From an uncultured Anaerolineales bacterium (GTDB lineage: Bacteria > Chloroflexota > Anaerolineae > Anaerolineales > UBA4823), in the NCBI GenBank assembly GCA_937928795.1, contig CALFWB010000018.1:1-59778 (forward strand): a stretch of DNA of 59,778 bases, given 5' to 3'. Below are positions 45,753 to 53,418 of this stretch, piece after piece. Each line of letters starts with the position of its first letter. The stretch's first letter is position 1. The notes under the pieces are model-generated. The model was not told the origin of the DNA. It did not search any database and worked only from the letters and a program-made list of their open reading frames with translations. A program made the position numbers and the translations under genes.

Positions 45753-46735
45753 ATCAGACGCATCGAGAACGAATTGAAGCCTGTTTATCGGGGAAGAAAC
45801 TTGACCGTGTGCCGGTCATTTTGTGGCGACATTTTCCGGTGGATGACCAAGACCCCCTTCGCTTAGCCGAAGCCACAATTCAATTTCAGAAACAGTTTGA
45901 TTTTGACGCTGTAAAGGTCACACCGGCTTCTTCATATTGTGTCAAAGATTGGGGAGCTGAAGATGTATGGCGAGGGGCGATAGAGGGCACGCGTGACTAT
46001 ATCCAACACCCGATTCAAGCGGCGGAAGATTGGGAACATTTGCCAGTCCTTGACCCGACAGTCGGATGGCTGGGAAAGCAATTGGTTTGCCTAAGGGCGA
46101 TTGTTGCAGAGTTGGGTAAAGAAACGCCGGTTATTCAAACGATTTTCAATCCTTTGACGCAAGCAAAAAATTTGGCTTCACGTGATAAGGTGTTGATGTG
46201 GATGCGAAAATATCCCGAATCCTTTAAGCGCGGGTTGAGAACGATCACGGAAACCACATTTCGGTTTATTGAGGAAGCTCGCAAAACCGGCATTGATGGA
46301 ATTTTCTATGCTGTTCAACACGCCCAATATGGATTGATGAGCGAAGAGGAATACCGGGAATTCGGTTTGAAATATGATTTAGAAATCTTAGAAGCAGCCA
46401 AGCCTTTCTGGTTTAACATGCTACATTTACACGGTGATGACATCCTGTTTGATCTCTTTGTGGATTTTCCTGTTCAGGCGGTCAATTGGCATGACCAAGA
46501 GACACCACCGAGTCTGGTGGAAGCCAAGGCAAAATTCAAGGGGGTTGTATGCGGTGGGCTTTTGCGCTATACGACCATGGTGCTTGGCACACCCGAGGAG
46601 GTTACGGCTCAAGCTAGGAGAGCCATCGAGGCTACCAATGGCGAACGCTTCATCCTTGGCACCGGTTGTGTGGTTCCGATCACAGCTCCTTATGGCAATA
46701 TCCTCGCGGCGCGCAAGAGCGTTGAATTATCCTAG
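45749..46735 (+). CDS. URO-D superfamily protein, not classical HemE
   Basis: This 328-residue protein has the uroporphyrinogen decarboxylase fold. Visible are RIEACLSGKKLDRVPVILWR near the start, FGLKYDLEILEAAKPFWF and the C-terminal RFILGTGCVVPITAPYGN. HemE has the invariant MRQAGR at the position where this protein reads LWRHFPVDDQD, so uroporphyrinogen may not be the substrate. Members of this superfamily also include corrinoid-dependent methyltransferases. The frame is open 35 codons further upstream, but the ATG at 45749 overlaps the TPR stop and starts the domain. rsmD follows after 3 bp. Confidence 0.8.
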   Translation: MNQTHRERIEACLSGKKLDRVPVILWRHFPVDDQDPLRLAEATIQFQKQFDFDAVKVTPASSYCVKDWGAEDVWRGAIEGTRDYIQHPIQAAEDWEHLPVLDPTVGWLGKQLVCLRAIVAELGKETPVIQTIFNPLTQAKNLASRDKVLMWMRKYPESFKRGLRTITETTFRFIEEARKTGIDGIFYAVQHAQYGLMSEEEYREFGLKYDLEILEAAKPFWFNMLHLHGDDILFDLFVDFPVQAVNWHDQETPPSLVEAKAKFKGVVCGGLLRYTTMVLGTPEEVTAQARRAIEATNGERFILGTGCVVPITAPYGNILAARKSVELS

Positions 46736-46738
46736 CCT

Positions 46739-47299
46739 ATGCGAGTGATTTCCGGGAAGGCAAAGGGGCGGCAGCTCAAATCTGTCCCAGGAGATACCAC
46801 CCGACCGATTACCGACCGCACAAAGGAAGCCTTGTTTAATATTATCGGGGCGGATATTGAGGGGGCAAGCTTCTTGGATTGCTTTGCTGGAACCGGCAGC
46901 GTTGGCATTGAGGCGCTGAGTCGAGGGGCAGCGTTTGTGCGTTTCTATGATCTGAACCGCAAAGCCATTCAGACCATCCAAGAGAACTTGCGCTTAACGG
47001 GTTTAGGGAAACACGCTCAAGTGATCCAAGCTGACGTGCTGCGAGAATTAGAAAAACCAGCCGATTGCTCGTTCGATTATGTTTATATCGCACCTCCGCA
47101 GTATAACCGTTTGTGGATCAAGACGCTGGAAGTGATTGAACGAAACACCGCCTGGTTAGCGCAGGATGCTTGGTGTGTTGTTCAAATCCATCCTTTGGAA
47201 TACGAAAATCTTGCCGAGAGCCGGCTGCTCCAGCAGCTTGTGGAGTTAGATCGGCGTAAGTACGGCAGCACGCTGTTGGTCTTTTACAATTGCCCTTGA
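46739..47299 (+). CDS. rsmD: 16S rRNA (guanine966-N2)-methyltransferase RsmD
   Basis: This AdoMet-dependent methyltransferase has 186 residues. RsmD signatures are MRVISGKAKGRQL, PGDTTRPITDRTKEALFNI and the AdoMet motif FLDCFAGTGSVGIEALSRGA (45-64). The catalytic motif, normally DPPF/Y, reads YIAPPQYN (118-121 APPQ), so the first Asp is replaced by Ala. It could still methylate, but the change is notable. It converges with the SPFH gene. Confidence 0.88.
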   Translation: MRVISGKAKGRQLKSVPGDTTRPITDRTKEALFNIIGADIEGASFLDCFAGTGSVGIEALSRGAAFVRFYDLNRKAIQTIQENLRLTGLGKHAQVIQADVLRELEKPADCSFDYVYIAPPQYNRLWIKTLEVIERNTAWLAQDAWCVVQIHPLEYENLAESRLLQQLVELDRRKYGSTLLVFYNCP

Positions 47300-47307
47300 G
47301 TCAGTTC

Positions 47308-48363
47308 TTAGCCCTTGAGAAATTCCTCCAAAGCTTCCTTGCTGATCCGATAAGCATTGCCGATCTTTTTAGCTTTTAGGTCGCCGGCGTTGATGGCAGC
47401 GATGACATCCTCTTCAGAGACCCTTAGGAAGGCCGCCGCTTCACTGGGGGTCATGACGGGTGGAATAGCGGGTGGCGTGGAGGATGGCGAAGGTGTTGGG
47501 GCGGCCGATTGTCCGGGTTGCATTCCTTGCAAGGACTGACTGAGCACATTCCCAATTCCCATCCCTGCGCCGATTCCAGCCGTCAGTCCAGCGCCCCCAC
47601 TCGGATTTTGAGCAGCGTCGCGCAAGGCATCTGCGGCTTGTAACTGCGTATAGGTTGCCATGTCCAGCATACCCATGGCGCGCAGCTCTTCGGCAGATTT
47701 GGTTGAGGGCTTTAGGTTCTCGATGTAAAAGGCTTTTAAGGTCAAGCCGAGGGCTGCAAAGTCGTCTTGCGCTTTGGCGCGTACGCCGCTGCTTAATTCA
47801 TCGGTTAGGGCAATGAGTTCCGGGACGCTGTGTTTTGCTGTCGTCTCACCAAGTAGATCGCTCAATTTTGATAGAAGGATTGAACGCAAGCGATCTTCTA
47901 TATCACTAATCAGATACCTACCCTGAGCACCGACAATCTGGGTGACAAACTGTTGAGGGTCTTTGACTTGGAAACCATAGGTGCCAAAACCTTGCAGCAG
48001 AGCTACACCTAAGCCCATATTCGGGTTTCTAACGATGATAGGTTGCGGTGTGCCCCATTTGCGGTTGATAAAATCCCGCATGGAGACGAAATAAACTTCT
48101 GCCGGGAAGGGAGTTCGCTCATTGAAAAATGTTTTGCCGATTCTCTCAATGAGTAGGGGAATGTTGAGGGTGGTAATGGTATGCCGACCGGGTCCGAAAA
48201 CATCTAGGGCATTTCCATCCCGAAAGAAAACGGCTGTTTGGGTTTCGCGGACAATGACTTGGGAGCCAATGCGAAAGTCGCCCGGACCGCTTTCAGGAAA
48301 GCGATGCACCAGTTCGTCCTTCATTTCATTTGGGTACTCAATTACATCAAATACTCGAGCCAT
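47308..48363 (-). CDS. SPFH/band-7 protein with C-terminal helix-turn-helix domain
   Basis: This 351-residue YdjI-like SPFH protein forms large oligomers near membranes or with binding partners. The SPFH part (about 20-235) has GDFRIGSQVIVRETQTAVFF, ALDVFGPGRHTI and SLIV-type strands followed by a long helix. A Gly/Met-rich linker (GGAGLTAGIGAGMGIGNVL) and a Pro/Ser spacer lead to a MerR/excisionase-like helix-turn-helix of about 48 residues (TPSEAAAFLRVSEEDVIAAI, then KKIGNAYRISKEALEEFL). In this family the tail is normally a zinc ribbon, so an HTH tail is unusual. It is followed by no gene on its strand and preceded by its partner. Confidence 0.88.
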   Translation of the reverse strand: MARVFDVIEYPNEMKDELVHRFPESGPGDFRIGSQVIVRETQTAVFFRDGNALDVFGPGRHTITTLNIPLLIERIGKTFFNERTPFPAEVYFVSMRDFINRKWGTPQPIIVRNPNMGLGVALLQGFGTYGFQVKDPQQFVTQIVGAQGRYLISDIEDRLRSILLSKLSDLLGETTAKHSVPELIALTDELSSGVRAKAQDDFAALGLTLKAFYIENLKPSTKSAEELRAMGMLDMATYTQLQAADALRDAAQNPSGGAGLTAGIGAGMGIGNVLSQSLQGMQPGQSAAPTPSPSSTPPAIPPVMTPSEAAAFLRVSEEDVIAAINAGDLKAKKIGNAYRISKEALEEFLKG

Positions 48364-48427
48364 AATTTCCTTACCTTTCTTCTATCTGTCTAACTGCTTA
48401 TCTTAGAGAAATATTTCTAGCGAAGGA

Positions 48428-48955
48428 TCATTCTTGAAATAAAACCTTTGCGCGTCTCTCATACAAATCGATGCATTGTTGAGCCACAGTCCTTAAGTGC
48501 CGAATTGCGGCAGAAACCCCCTCGCTTCCCAGAGAAGCTTCGACATTGTCAATTGCTCGTGCCACATCATCGGCAAAAGCGAGCAGAGTGGCATCGTATT
48601 GGTAAAGGCGTTCGAGTTCATCGCTGTTGATTTTGACAGCGTCGAATAAGCCAGAATAGCCACGGGGTGCACGGCGGACGCGGTCAATAAATGCGCGCAG
48701 CTTAATTGCTGCGCCCTCTAGGTCATCCACTAAGTGGATTTCTCCTTGTGCAATGACATCCCGTTGAATGGTGGATATTCTTTGCCACAGTTCTTCAAAG
48801 CGGTTAGCAATCGAATCGCGCAGGATCTTGTCTTGATCGCGGCGGGCTTGCCGGTCGATGTATCCTTTGAAACCGGGGACATAGCTCAAGATCTTTTTGA
48901 AGGGGTCCATGTCTCCGGCTACTTTTCGTACGATTTGGTCAATTTCATCGCTCAT
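48428..48955 (-). CDS. hypothetical helical protein, SPFH partner
   Basis: I do not recognise this 175-residue protein. It is predicted almost entirely helical and charged. It opens SDEIDQIVRKVAGDMDPFKK, then YVPGFKGYIDRQARRDQDK, and ends in a coiled-coil-like AIRHLRTVAQQCIDLYERR. There is no signal peptide and no transmembrane segment. The ATG pair at 48958/48955 follows AAAGGAGAA; the second gives the better spacing. It lies 64 bp upstream of the SPFH gene in the same direction, which suggests a complex with it. Confidence 0.75.
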   Translation of the reverse strand: MSDEIDQIVRKVAGDMDPFKKILSYVPGFKGYIDRQARRDQDKILRDSIANRFEELWQRISTIQRDVIAQGEIHLVDDLEGAAIKLRAFIDRVRRAPRGYSGLFDAVKINSDELERLYQYDATLLAFADDVARAIDNVEASLGSEGVSAAIRHLRTVAQQCIDLYERRAKVLFQE

Positions 48956-49049
48956 CATTTCTCCTTTGGGTGGGTATCCTTAGGCTAATATAGATTCTTC
49001 GTAGATGATTTGATTATATTCTACGTTCCTAAGCTCTGCAACACATTTA

Positions 49050-49295
49050 CGGATGAAAGTAAAAGAAGTTGCATAAGTCTGTTTAGCTCGTGCGAAGGGA
49101 CACGGGCTGACGCCCATGTTACGGAAATCTGTTTGGTATGGCTGATCGAGCGTAACATAAGCTTCAGCTTGTGGAAGAGTCCCACGGGCTGAAGACCATG
49201 TTACGGAAATCTGCTGGTTATGACTGATCGAGCGTAGCATAAGCTTTAGCTTGTGGAAGAGTCCCACGGGCGGAAGCCCATGTTACGGAAATCTG
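49050..49295. repeat. three tandem 82-bp palindromic repeat units
   Basis: The phrase ACGGAAATCTG recurs at 49121, 49203 and 49285, exactly 82 bp apart. The second and third units are well conserved and the first is degraded. Each unit contains AACATAAGCTTCAGCTTGTG and, in inverted orientation, CACGGGCTGAAGCCCATGTT, so each unit is itself an imperfect palindrome. The family also occurs at 4258-4342. Confidence 0.8.
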
Positions 49296-49720
49296 TTTGG
49301 TGGTGTTTCTCCGCCGTAGCGTGGAAGTGACCCCCTCTGTCCTTCGGACACCTCCCCCAAATCCTTTGGATTTGGGGGAGGCTGGGTGGGGGCGGAATGC
49401 TGAGTGCAAGGCACTTGGGGAAGCCGTAGGGCTTTTCAATTATCTAATCGCTTTGTGCCTTTCTTGCGGCTTTGGTGTGCTTGAATGGTTCCGTCATCCC
49501 CCCAACCCCCCTCCCATAGGGAAAGGGGAGTCCCTCCCTTCGTCCTTTGAGAGAAGGGGTGGAGTGTTGTCCTGAGCCGGTAGGTTGAGCTTGTCGAAGG
49601 GCGCTGCCCTGAGCGCCGCACTGAGCTGGTAGGTTGAGCTCGTGCTGAGCTTGTCGAAACCTTGTTGAAGGGATGAGGGCACAAGGGTCGATCCTACGCG
49701 GAGCTTGCTGTTCCGAAAAG
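49296..49720. repeat. non-coding block of mixed palindromic repeats
   Basis: There is no gene. A perfect 14-bp-stem hairpin (CCTCCCCCAAATCC, loop TTT, complement) occupies 49351-49381. The text TGAGCYGGTAGGTTGAGCTY occurs twice (49573 and 49622), mixed with pieces of GAGCTTGTCGAA. A C-rich segment around 49497-49530 is another repeat type. All look like decaying interspersed repeats piled up in a safe intergenic site. Confidence 0.6.
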
Positions 49721-49825
49721 AGCCTCACATTATTTTTTTGAAAAGACCTAAGTTAGAGAGAATTTTGTTGCCAGTGAGGGTATAATTTTTATTAAATCCC
49801 AGTTATTTTACGTAAGGAGAAAAAT

Positions 49826-51244
49826 ATGACAGCGCCAGAATTACAAACGATACTCGATCAGCTTGAAGGAAGTGTGACCATTGAACATGGTAAGGCTGTT
49901 ATCAAAGATCGGGCAAAACTGCGCCAGAATGCCCATAAATTGGCAGAACTCTCCGCCCTTGAAAAAGGTGCTTTGCAGGGATGGGCGCGATATCTCACTC
50001 GCTTGATCGCTTTAGAAGTTGATTTGGTACCGGCTTCAATTCATGATTTGTATATGGCGCGTGGTCGAGGTGAAGTGCCTCCAACTTTCACGGTGCCGGC
50101 TATGAACTTAAGGGCGCTTTCATTTGATGCAGCCAGGGCCGTCTACCGCACGGCGCTTTCCTTAGACGCGGGCGCGTTTATCTTTGAAATTGCTCGTTCG
50201 GAAATTGGTTATACCGATCAACGCCCTGCAGAATACGCTACCAGCGTGCTAGCCGCCGGCATTGCTGAAGGCTATGAGGGACCTGTTTTTATCCAGGGAG
50301 ATCACTTTCAAATTTCTGCCAAGAAGTATGGAGCTGATCCAGATAAAGAATACAGCGCCGTAGAGAGTCTGATCAAAGAGGCAATTAGTGCGGGCTTTTA
50401 TAATATTGATGTGGACACTTCGACCCTCGTTGATATCAGCAAGCCTAATCTCGTAGAACAACAGCTCCTCAATACAAAACTTTCTGCCAACTTGACGAAA
50501 TATATCCGTTCTCAAGAGCCAGATGGGGTAACAATTTCGGTGGGTGGTGAAATTGGCGAGGTGGGTGGAAAGAATTCCACCGAAGAGGAGTTGCGCGTCT
50601 ATATGGATGAATACAATAAAGCGTTGGGCGGCTTGGGAAACTATGTCGGAATTAGCAAGATCAGCATCCAAACCGGCACCACCCACGGCGGTGTCGTCTT
50701 ACCAGACGGAACAATTGCCCAAGTGAGCGTCGATTTTGACACGCTCAAGCGGTTAAGTCAGGTTGCGCGACTGGAATATGGCTTAGCTGGAGCTGTGCAA
50801 CATGGTGCTTCAACCTTACCTGAAGACGCGTTCGGTAAGTTTGTGGAAAACGAAGCGTGTGAGGTGCACCTGGCAACCAATTTCCAAAATATGCTTTTTG
50901 AGCGCTTGCCCAAAGATCTACGGGATGAAATGTATGCTTATCTGGATGCAAATTATGCCAATGAGCGCAAAGAGGGGATGACGGATGAGCAATTTTATTA
51001 TAAGACGCGCAAGAATGTCATTGGTCCGTTCAAGGCGCAGACGTGGAATTTGCCTCCCTCTTTCAAGGAAGAAATTGGAAATGCCTGGCAAGCACAATTC
51101 ACCAAACTCTTCCGCTTGTTAGGTGTTGGGGGTACCCGAAAATATGTTGAGCAAACCGTTAAGCCTCCGAAGATTCAACCCAATATCAAAGATTACCTGG
51201 GAGATTGGGTGACCGATGAGGATATCCGAGATTTAGCGGACTGA
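49826..51244 (+). CDS. class II fructose/tagatose-bisphosphate aldolase family protein
   Basis: This 472-residue zinc-dependent aldolase has a (beta/alpha)8 fold. The metal and substrate motifs are FTVPAMNLRAL, PVFIQGDHFQ (the HxD-like zinc segment with GDH), NIDVDTSTLVD, GGEIGEVGGKNST and THGGVVLPDGTIAQVSVDFD, then QHGASTLPEDAF. It is about 120-150 residues longer than typical FBA, with an additional N-terminal helical lead and a C-terminal extension after residue 400. Fructose- or tagatose-bisphosphate specificity is not decidable. A -10 TATAAT lies at 49782-49787, and AAGGAG precedes the ATG. Confidence 0.87.
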   Translation: MTAPELQTILDQLEGSVTIEHGKAVIKDRAKLRQNAHKLAELSALEKGALQGWARYLTRLIALEVDLVPASIHDLYMARGRGEVPPTFTVPAMNLRALSFDAARAVYRTALSLDAGAFIFEIARSEIGYTDQRPAEYATSVLAAGIAEGYEGPVFIQGDHFQISAKKYGADPDKEYSAVESLIKEAISAGFYNIDVDTSTLVDISKPNLVEQQLLNTKLSANLTKYIRSQEPDGVTISVGGEIGEVGGKNSTEEELRVYMDEYNKALGGLGNYVGISKISIQTGTTHGGVVLPDGTIAQVSVDFDTLKRLSQVARLEYGLAGAVQHGASTLPEDAFGKFVENEACEVHLATNFQNMLFERLPKDLRDEMYAYLDANYANERKEGMTDEQFYYKTRKNVIGPFKAQTWNLPPSFKEEIGNAWQAQFTKLFRLLGVGGTRKYVEQTVKPPKIQPNIKDYLGDWVTDEDIRDLAD

Positions 51245-51278
51245 TTCTCTTGTTCTAAAATTGCCTTTAGGGATAAAT

Positions 51279-51316
51279 AAAGCCCTTCTCGCCTGTAGAA
51301 GGGGGAAGGGCTTTTT
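51279..51316 (+). terminator. bidirectional terminator after the aldolase gene
   Basis: A stem AAAGCCCTTC/GAAGGGCTTT (51279-51288 with 51305-51314) is followed by TT and, on the other strand, preceded by TTTATTTAT. It can serve both the aldolase gene and the convergent minus-strand gene. Confidence 0.85.
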
Positions 51317-51380
51317 CTATCGTGCTTGGTTTTGTTTGCTCTGCCTCCCCTACGGATTTTGAGGCGTTCTAAATAGTGCT

Positions 51381-52091
51381 CTAAGTCTTTGCTGTTTGCT
51401 CGAATTGCGCTAAATATTCATTGATTTGCTCTGCTTTTTCTAATGATATAGGTTTTTGCTTGGCTTCTTTGCGCAGGAAGTCCTTGAGCTTGTCCAAGTG
51501 AATAGCTGGCGCGGGGGGGTTTTCAGAGGGATCGATATCAATAACTGCCTTTGGATTCATAAAGACCAGAGCGCCGCGCACGGGGATAGAGGTTTCCTCG
51601 GCAAAGACTGGTTTGAGGAATTTCTGGATTTTCTCAATTTCGTAGGGCAACTCTAGGTCTGGACGTCCGAGGCTTTCTTTTCCAAAAAAACGCAGAAATG
51701 CGCTTCCGCCATGTTGCCAGCGACCTTTTTTGAACGTGATCCTACCCGTCAAGTGATAGGGAAAGAGAATCCAGATGCCAGCCGGTCCGCTCAACAAATG
51801 ATAAGTTGGGGTGGTATAGTGACAGAGGACGTACTTTTGATCTAACCCCTTGAGGGCTTGGTTGATTAATTCATCTGTGCTGGGGTTTCGGCCCCACCGA
51901 TTGGTGAAAAACATCCCAATTTGGGCAAAAATAAATCCTAAGAGCAGGGCTAGGAGAGAATAGGTCACTTGGTTGGGAAAGCGGAGGGAAATCACCAGCC
52001 CACTGATGAGAATTGCCATTCCGAGGAGGGTGGAGATGATAGCGATGCGGCGGTTTCTTTTTTTCTTTCTTTCATTGGTGATGATCTTCAT
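51381..52091 (-). CDS. hypothetical membrane protein, NERD-like
   Basis: This 236-residue protein has a basic N-terminus (NERKKKRNRR), two transmembrane helices at about 17-33 and 43-63, and a soluble domain. The soluble part (YVLCHYTTPTYHLLSGPAG, then RGALVFMNPKAVIDIDPSE) faintly resembles the strand pattern of NERD nuclease-related domains, but catalytic residues are not clear. No function is assigned. It lies 23 bp after plsX in the same direction. Confidence 0.7.
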   Translation of the reverse strand: MKIITNERKKKRNRRIAIISTLLGMAILISGLVISLRFPNQVTYSLLALLLGFIFAQIGMFFTNRWGRNPSTDELINQALKGLDQKYVLCHYTTPTYHLLSGPAGIWILFPYHLTGRITFKKGRWQHGGSAFLRFFGKESLGRPDLELPYEIEKIQKFLKPVFAEETSIPVRGALVFMNPKAVIDIDPSENPPAPAIHLDKLKDFLRKEAKQKPISLEKAEQINEYLAQFEQTAKT

Positions 52092-52114
52092 CCTAAATCC
52101 TCTATTCGGTAGTC

Positions 52115-53134
52115 TTAGTCTTCCAAAAATGTTGTCGGCAAAGCCGAGAGACGATCAGCGATGGCAGTTTGGAGCTCTTGCAGTAATCCAGCTTCAACAG
52201 CTTGGCGAGCAACGCGGATGGCATTGACTAGAGCCATGTCATCGGACCTCCCGTGTCCAATAAAGACCAATCCATTTACGCCTAATAAGGGTGCAGCACC
52301 GACCTCGCCCGGATCCATGATCTTCTTAACGTTGGCAAAGGCTGGTTTGGCAAGCAAGGCGCCGAGTTTGGTCTGAGCCGACTTGAGCATTTCTGCACGG
52401 ATGATCTCGGTTAGGAATTTTGCCACCGCTTCACTCGACTTGAGGAAAATGTTACCGGTGAACCCGTCCGTGACCACCACATCAGCCTCGCCGTTAAAGA
52501 GTTCCTTAGGTTCCACGTTGCCGATGAAATTTGGTAGCAATTCTTTGAGCAGAGGATGGGTCTCTTTGATTAGTTGATTTCCTTTACCGGCCTCTTCACC
52601 GTTGGATAACAGAGCCACCCGTGGAGGGTTCTTTTGGAGGACTTTTTCGGCGTAAACCGCACCCATGAGTGCAAACTGGACTAAATATTCTGGTTTGCAA
52701 TCGGTGTTCGCGCCGATATCCAACACGATACAGTAGCCATTGCGCACTGGAAATTGGGCGGTGAGAGCAGGACGCCGCACGCCGCGAATGCGGCGCAGTT
52801 GAAACAATGCCGTTGCCATGGCGCCACCGGTATTTCCGGCTGTAATAAAGACATCAGCTTCTCCGCGGCGGATCAACTCCATACCGACAGCCATAGAAGT
52901 GTCGGTTTTGCGACGGGCGTTTTCGGCTGGTTTGTCGGTCATCTCGAGGACTTGGGAGGCGTGCACAATGTGAAGCCGAGCGGATGCAGGAAATGCAGCC
53001 AGCTTAGACTCAAGCAGATTTTGAGGACCAACCAAGAAAATTTCGTCGGGGTATAATTGCGTGGCTTTTAAGGCTGCATTGACTTCAGGGTCTGGATGGC
53101 GATCGCTGCCCATCGCATCAAGGACAATGCGCAT
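52115..53134 (-). CDS. plsX: phosphate acyltransferase PlsX
   Basis: PlsX converts acyl-ACP to acyl-phosphate for phospholipid synthesis. The 339 residues show MRIVLDAMGSDRHPDPEVNA at the N-terminus, ITAGNTGGAMATALFQL, VLDIGANTDCKPEYLVQFA, LLSNGEEAGKGN and VTDGFTGNIFLKSSEA. The start has TAGGAG before it. The usual partners fabD/fabH are not adjacent. A hypothetical membrane protein gene follows. Confidence 0.95.
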   Translation of the reverse strand: MRIVLDAMGSDRHPDPEVNAALKATQLYPDEIFLVGPQNLLESKLAAFPASARLHIVHASQVLEMTDKPAENARRKTDTSMAVGMELIRRGEADVFITAGNTGGAMATALFQLRRIRGVRRPALTAQFPVRNGYCIVLDIGANTDCKPEYLVQFALMGAVYAEKVLQKNPPRVALLSNGEEAGKGNQLIKETHPLLKELLPNFIGNVEPKELFNGEADVVVTDGFTGNIFLKSSEAVAKFLTEIIRAEMLKSAQTKLGALLAKPAFANVKKIMDPGEVGAAPLLGVNGLVFIGHGRSDDMALVNAIRVARQAVEAGLLQELQTAIADRLSALPTTFLED

Positions 53135-53263
53135 AGTAAACTCCTAGAGGGAAAATATTGTTTTTGGTGTGGGGCTTTGAGTAGAGGTAAGGAACCATGG
53201 AAAACGCATTCATGGAAAAGGTTCTAAGACAGATCAAGTCGCGCATGAGAAGCTGAAGATTTC

Positions 53264-53291
53264 TTGACAGCAGGCAATAGCAGATTATAAT
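53264..53291 (+). promoter_or_regulatory. promoter of tRNA-Leu
   Basis: TTGACA (53264-53269), a 16-bp spacer and TATAAT (53286-53291) are present, both hexamers perfect. The tRNA begins 11 bases after the -10. The preceding 53135-53263 contains nothing else recognisable. Confidence 0.88.
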
Positions 53292-53302
53292 ACAAAACAA
53301 CT

Positions 53303-53384
53303 GCGCTGGTGCTGGAATTGGCAGACAGGCATGGTTGAGGGCCATGTGCCGCAAGGCGTGTGGGTTCAACTCCCACCCAGCGCA
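53303..53384 (+). tRNA. tRNA-Leu (anticodon GAG)
   Basis: This 82-base tRNA has acceptor stem GCGCTGG/CCAGCGC, D-loop with TTGGCAGACAGG, anticodon stem CATGG/CCATG and loop TTGAGGG. The anticodon GAG is at 53337-53339, reading CUC/CUU. The long variable arm (TGCCGCAAGGCG) is class II and the T-arm contains GGTTCAACTCC. The discriminator is A. The CCA end is not encoded. Confidence 0.97.
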
Positions 53385-53390
53385 CTGCGA

Positions 53391-53418
53391 AAAACGAGCC
53401 GAGGTAGCTCGTTTTTTA
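53391..53418 (+). terminator. terminator of tRNA-Leu and of the permease gene
   Basis: The stem AAAACGAGC/GCTCGTTTT with a 7-base loop is followed by TTATT. The A-run on the left side makes it work on the minus strand too, directly after the permease stop codon. Confidence 0.88.

Noticed and set aside
49050-49295. Possible CRISPR array (regular 82-bp spacing)
   Set aside because: There are only three units, similarity runs through the whole unit without unique spacers, and each unit is palindromic throughout. No cas gene is nearby.
48980-49439. Two minus-strand reading frames of 73-95 codons
   Set aside because: They translate the palindromic repeats, have no ribosome-binding site and share the same repeated peptide text. 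They are repeat artefacts.
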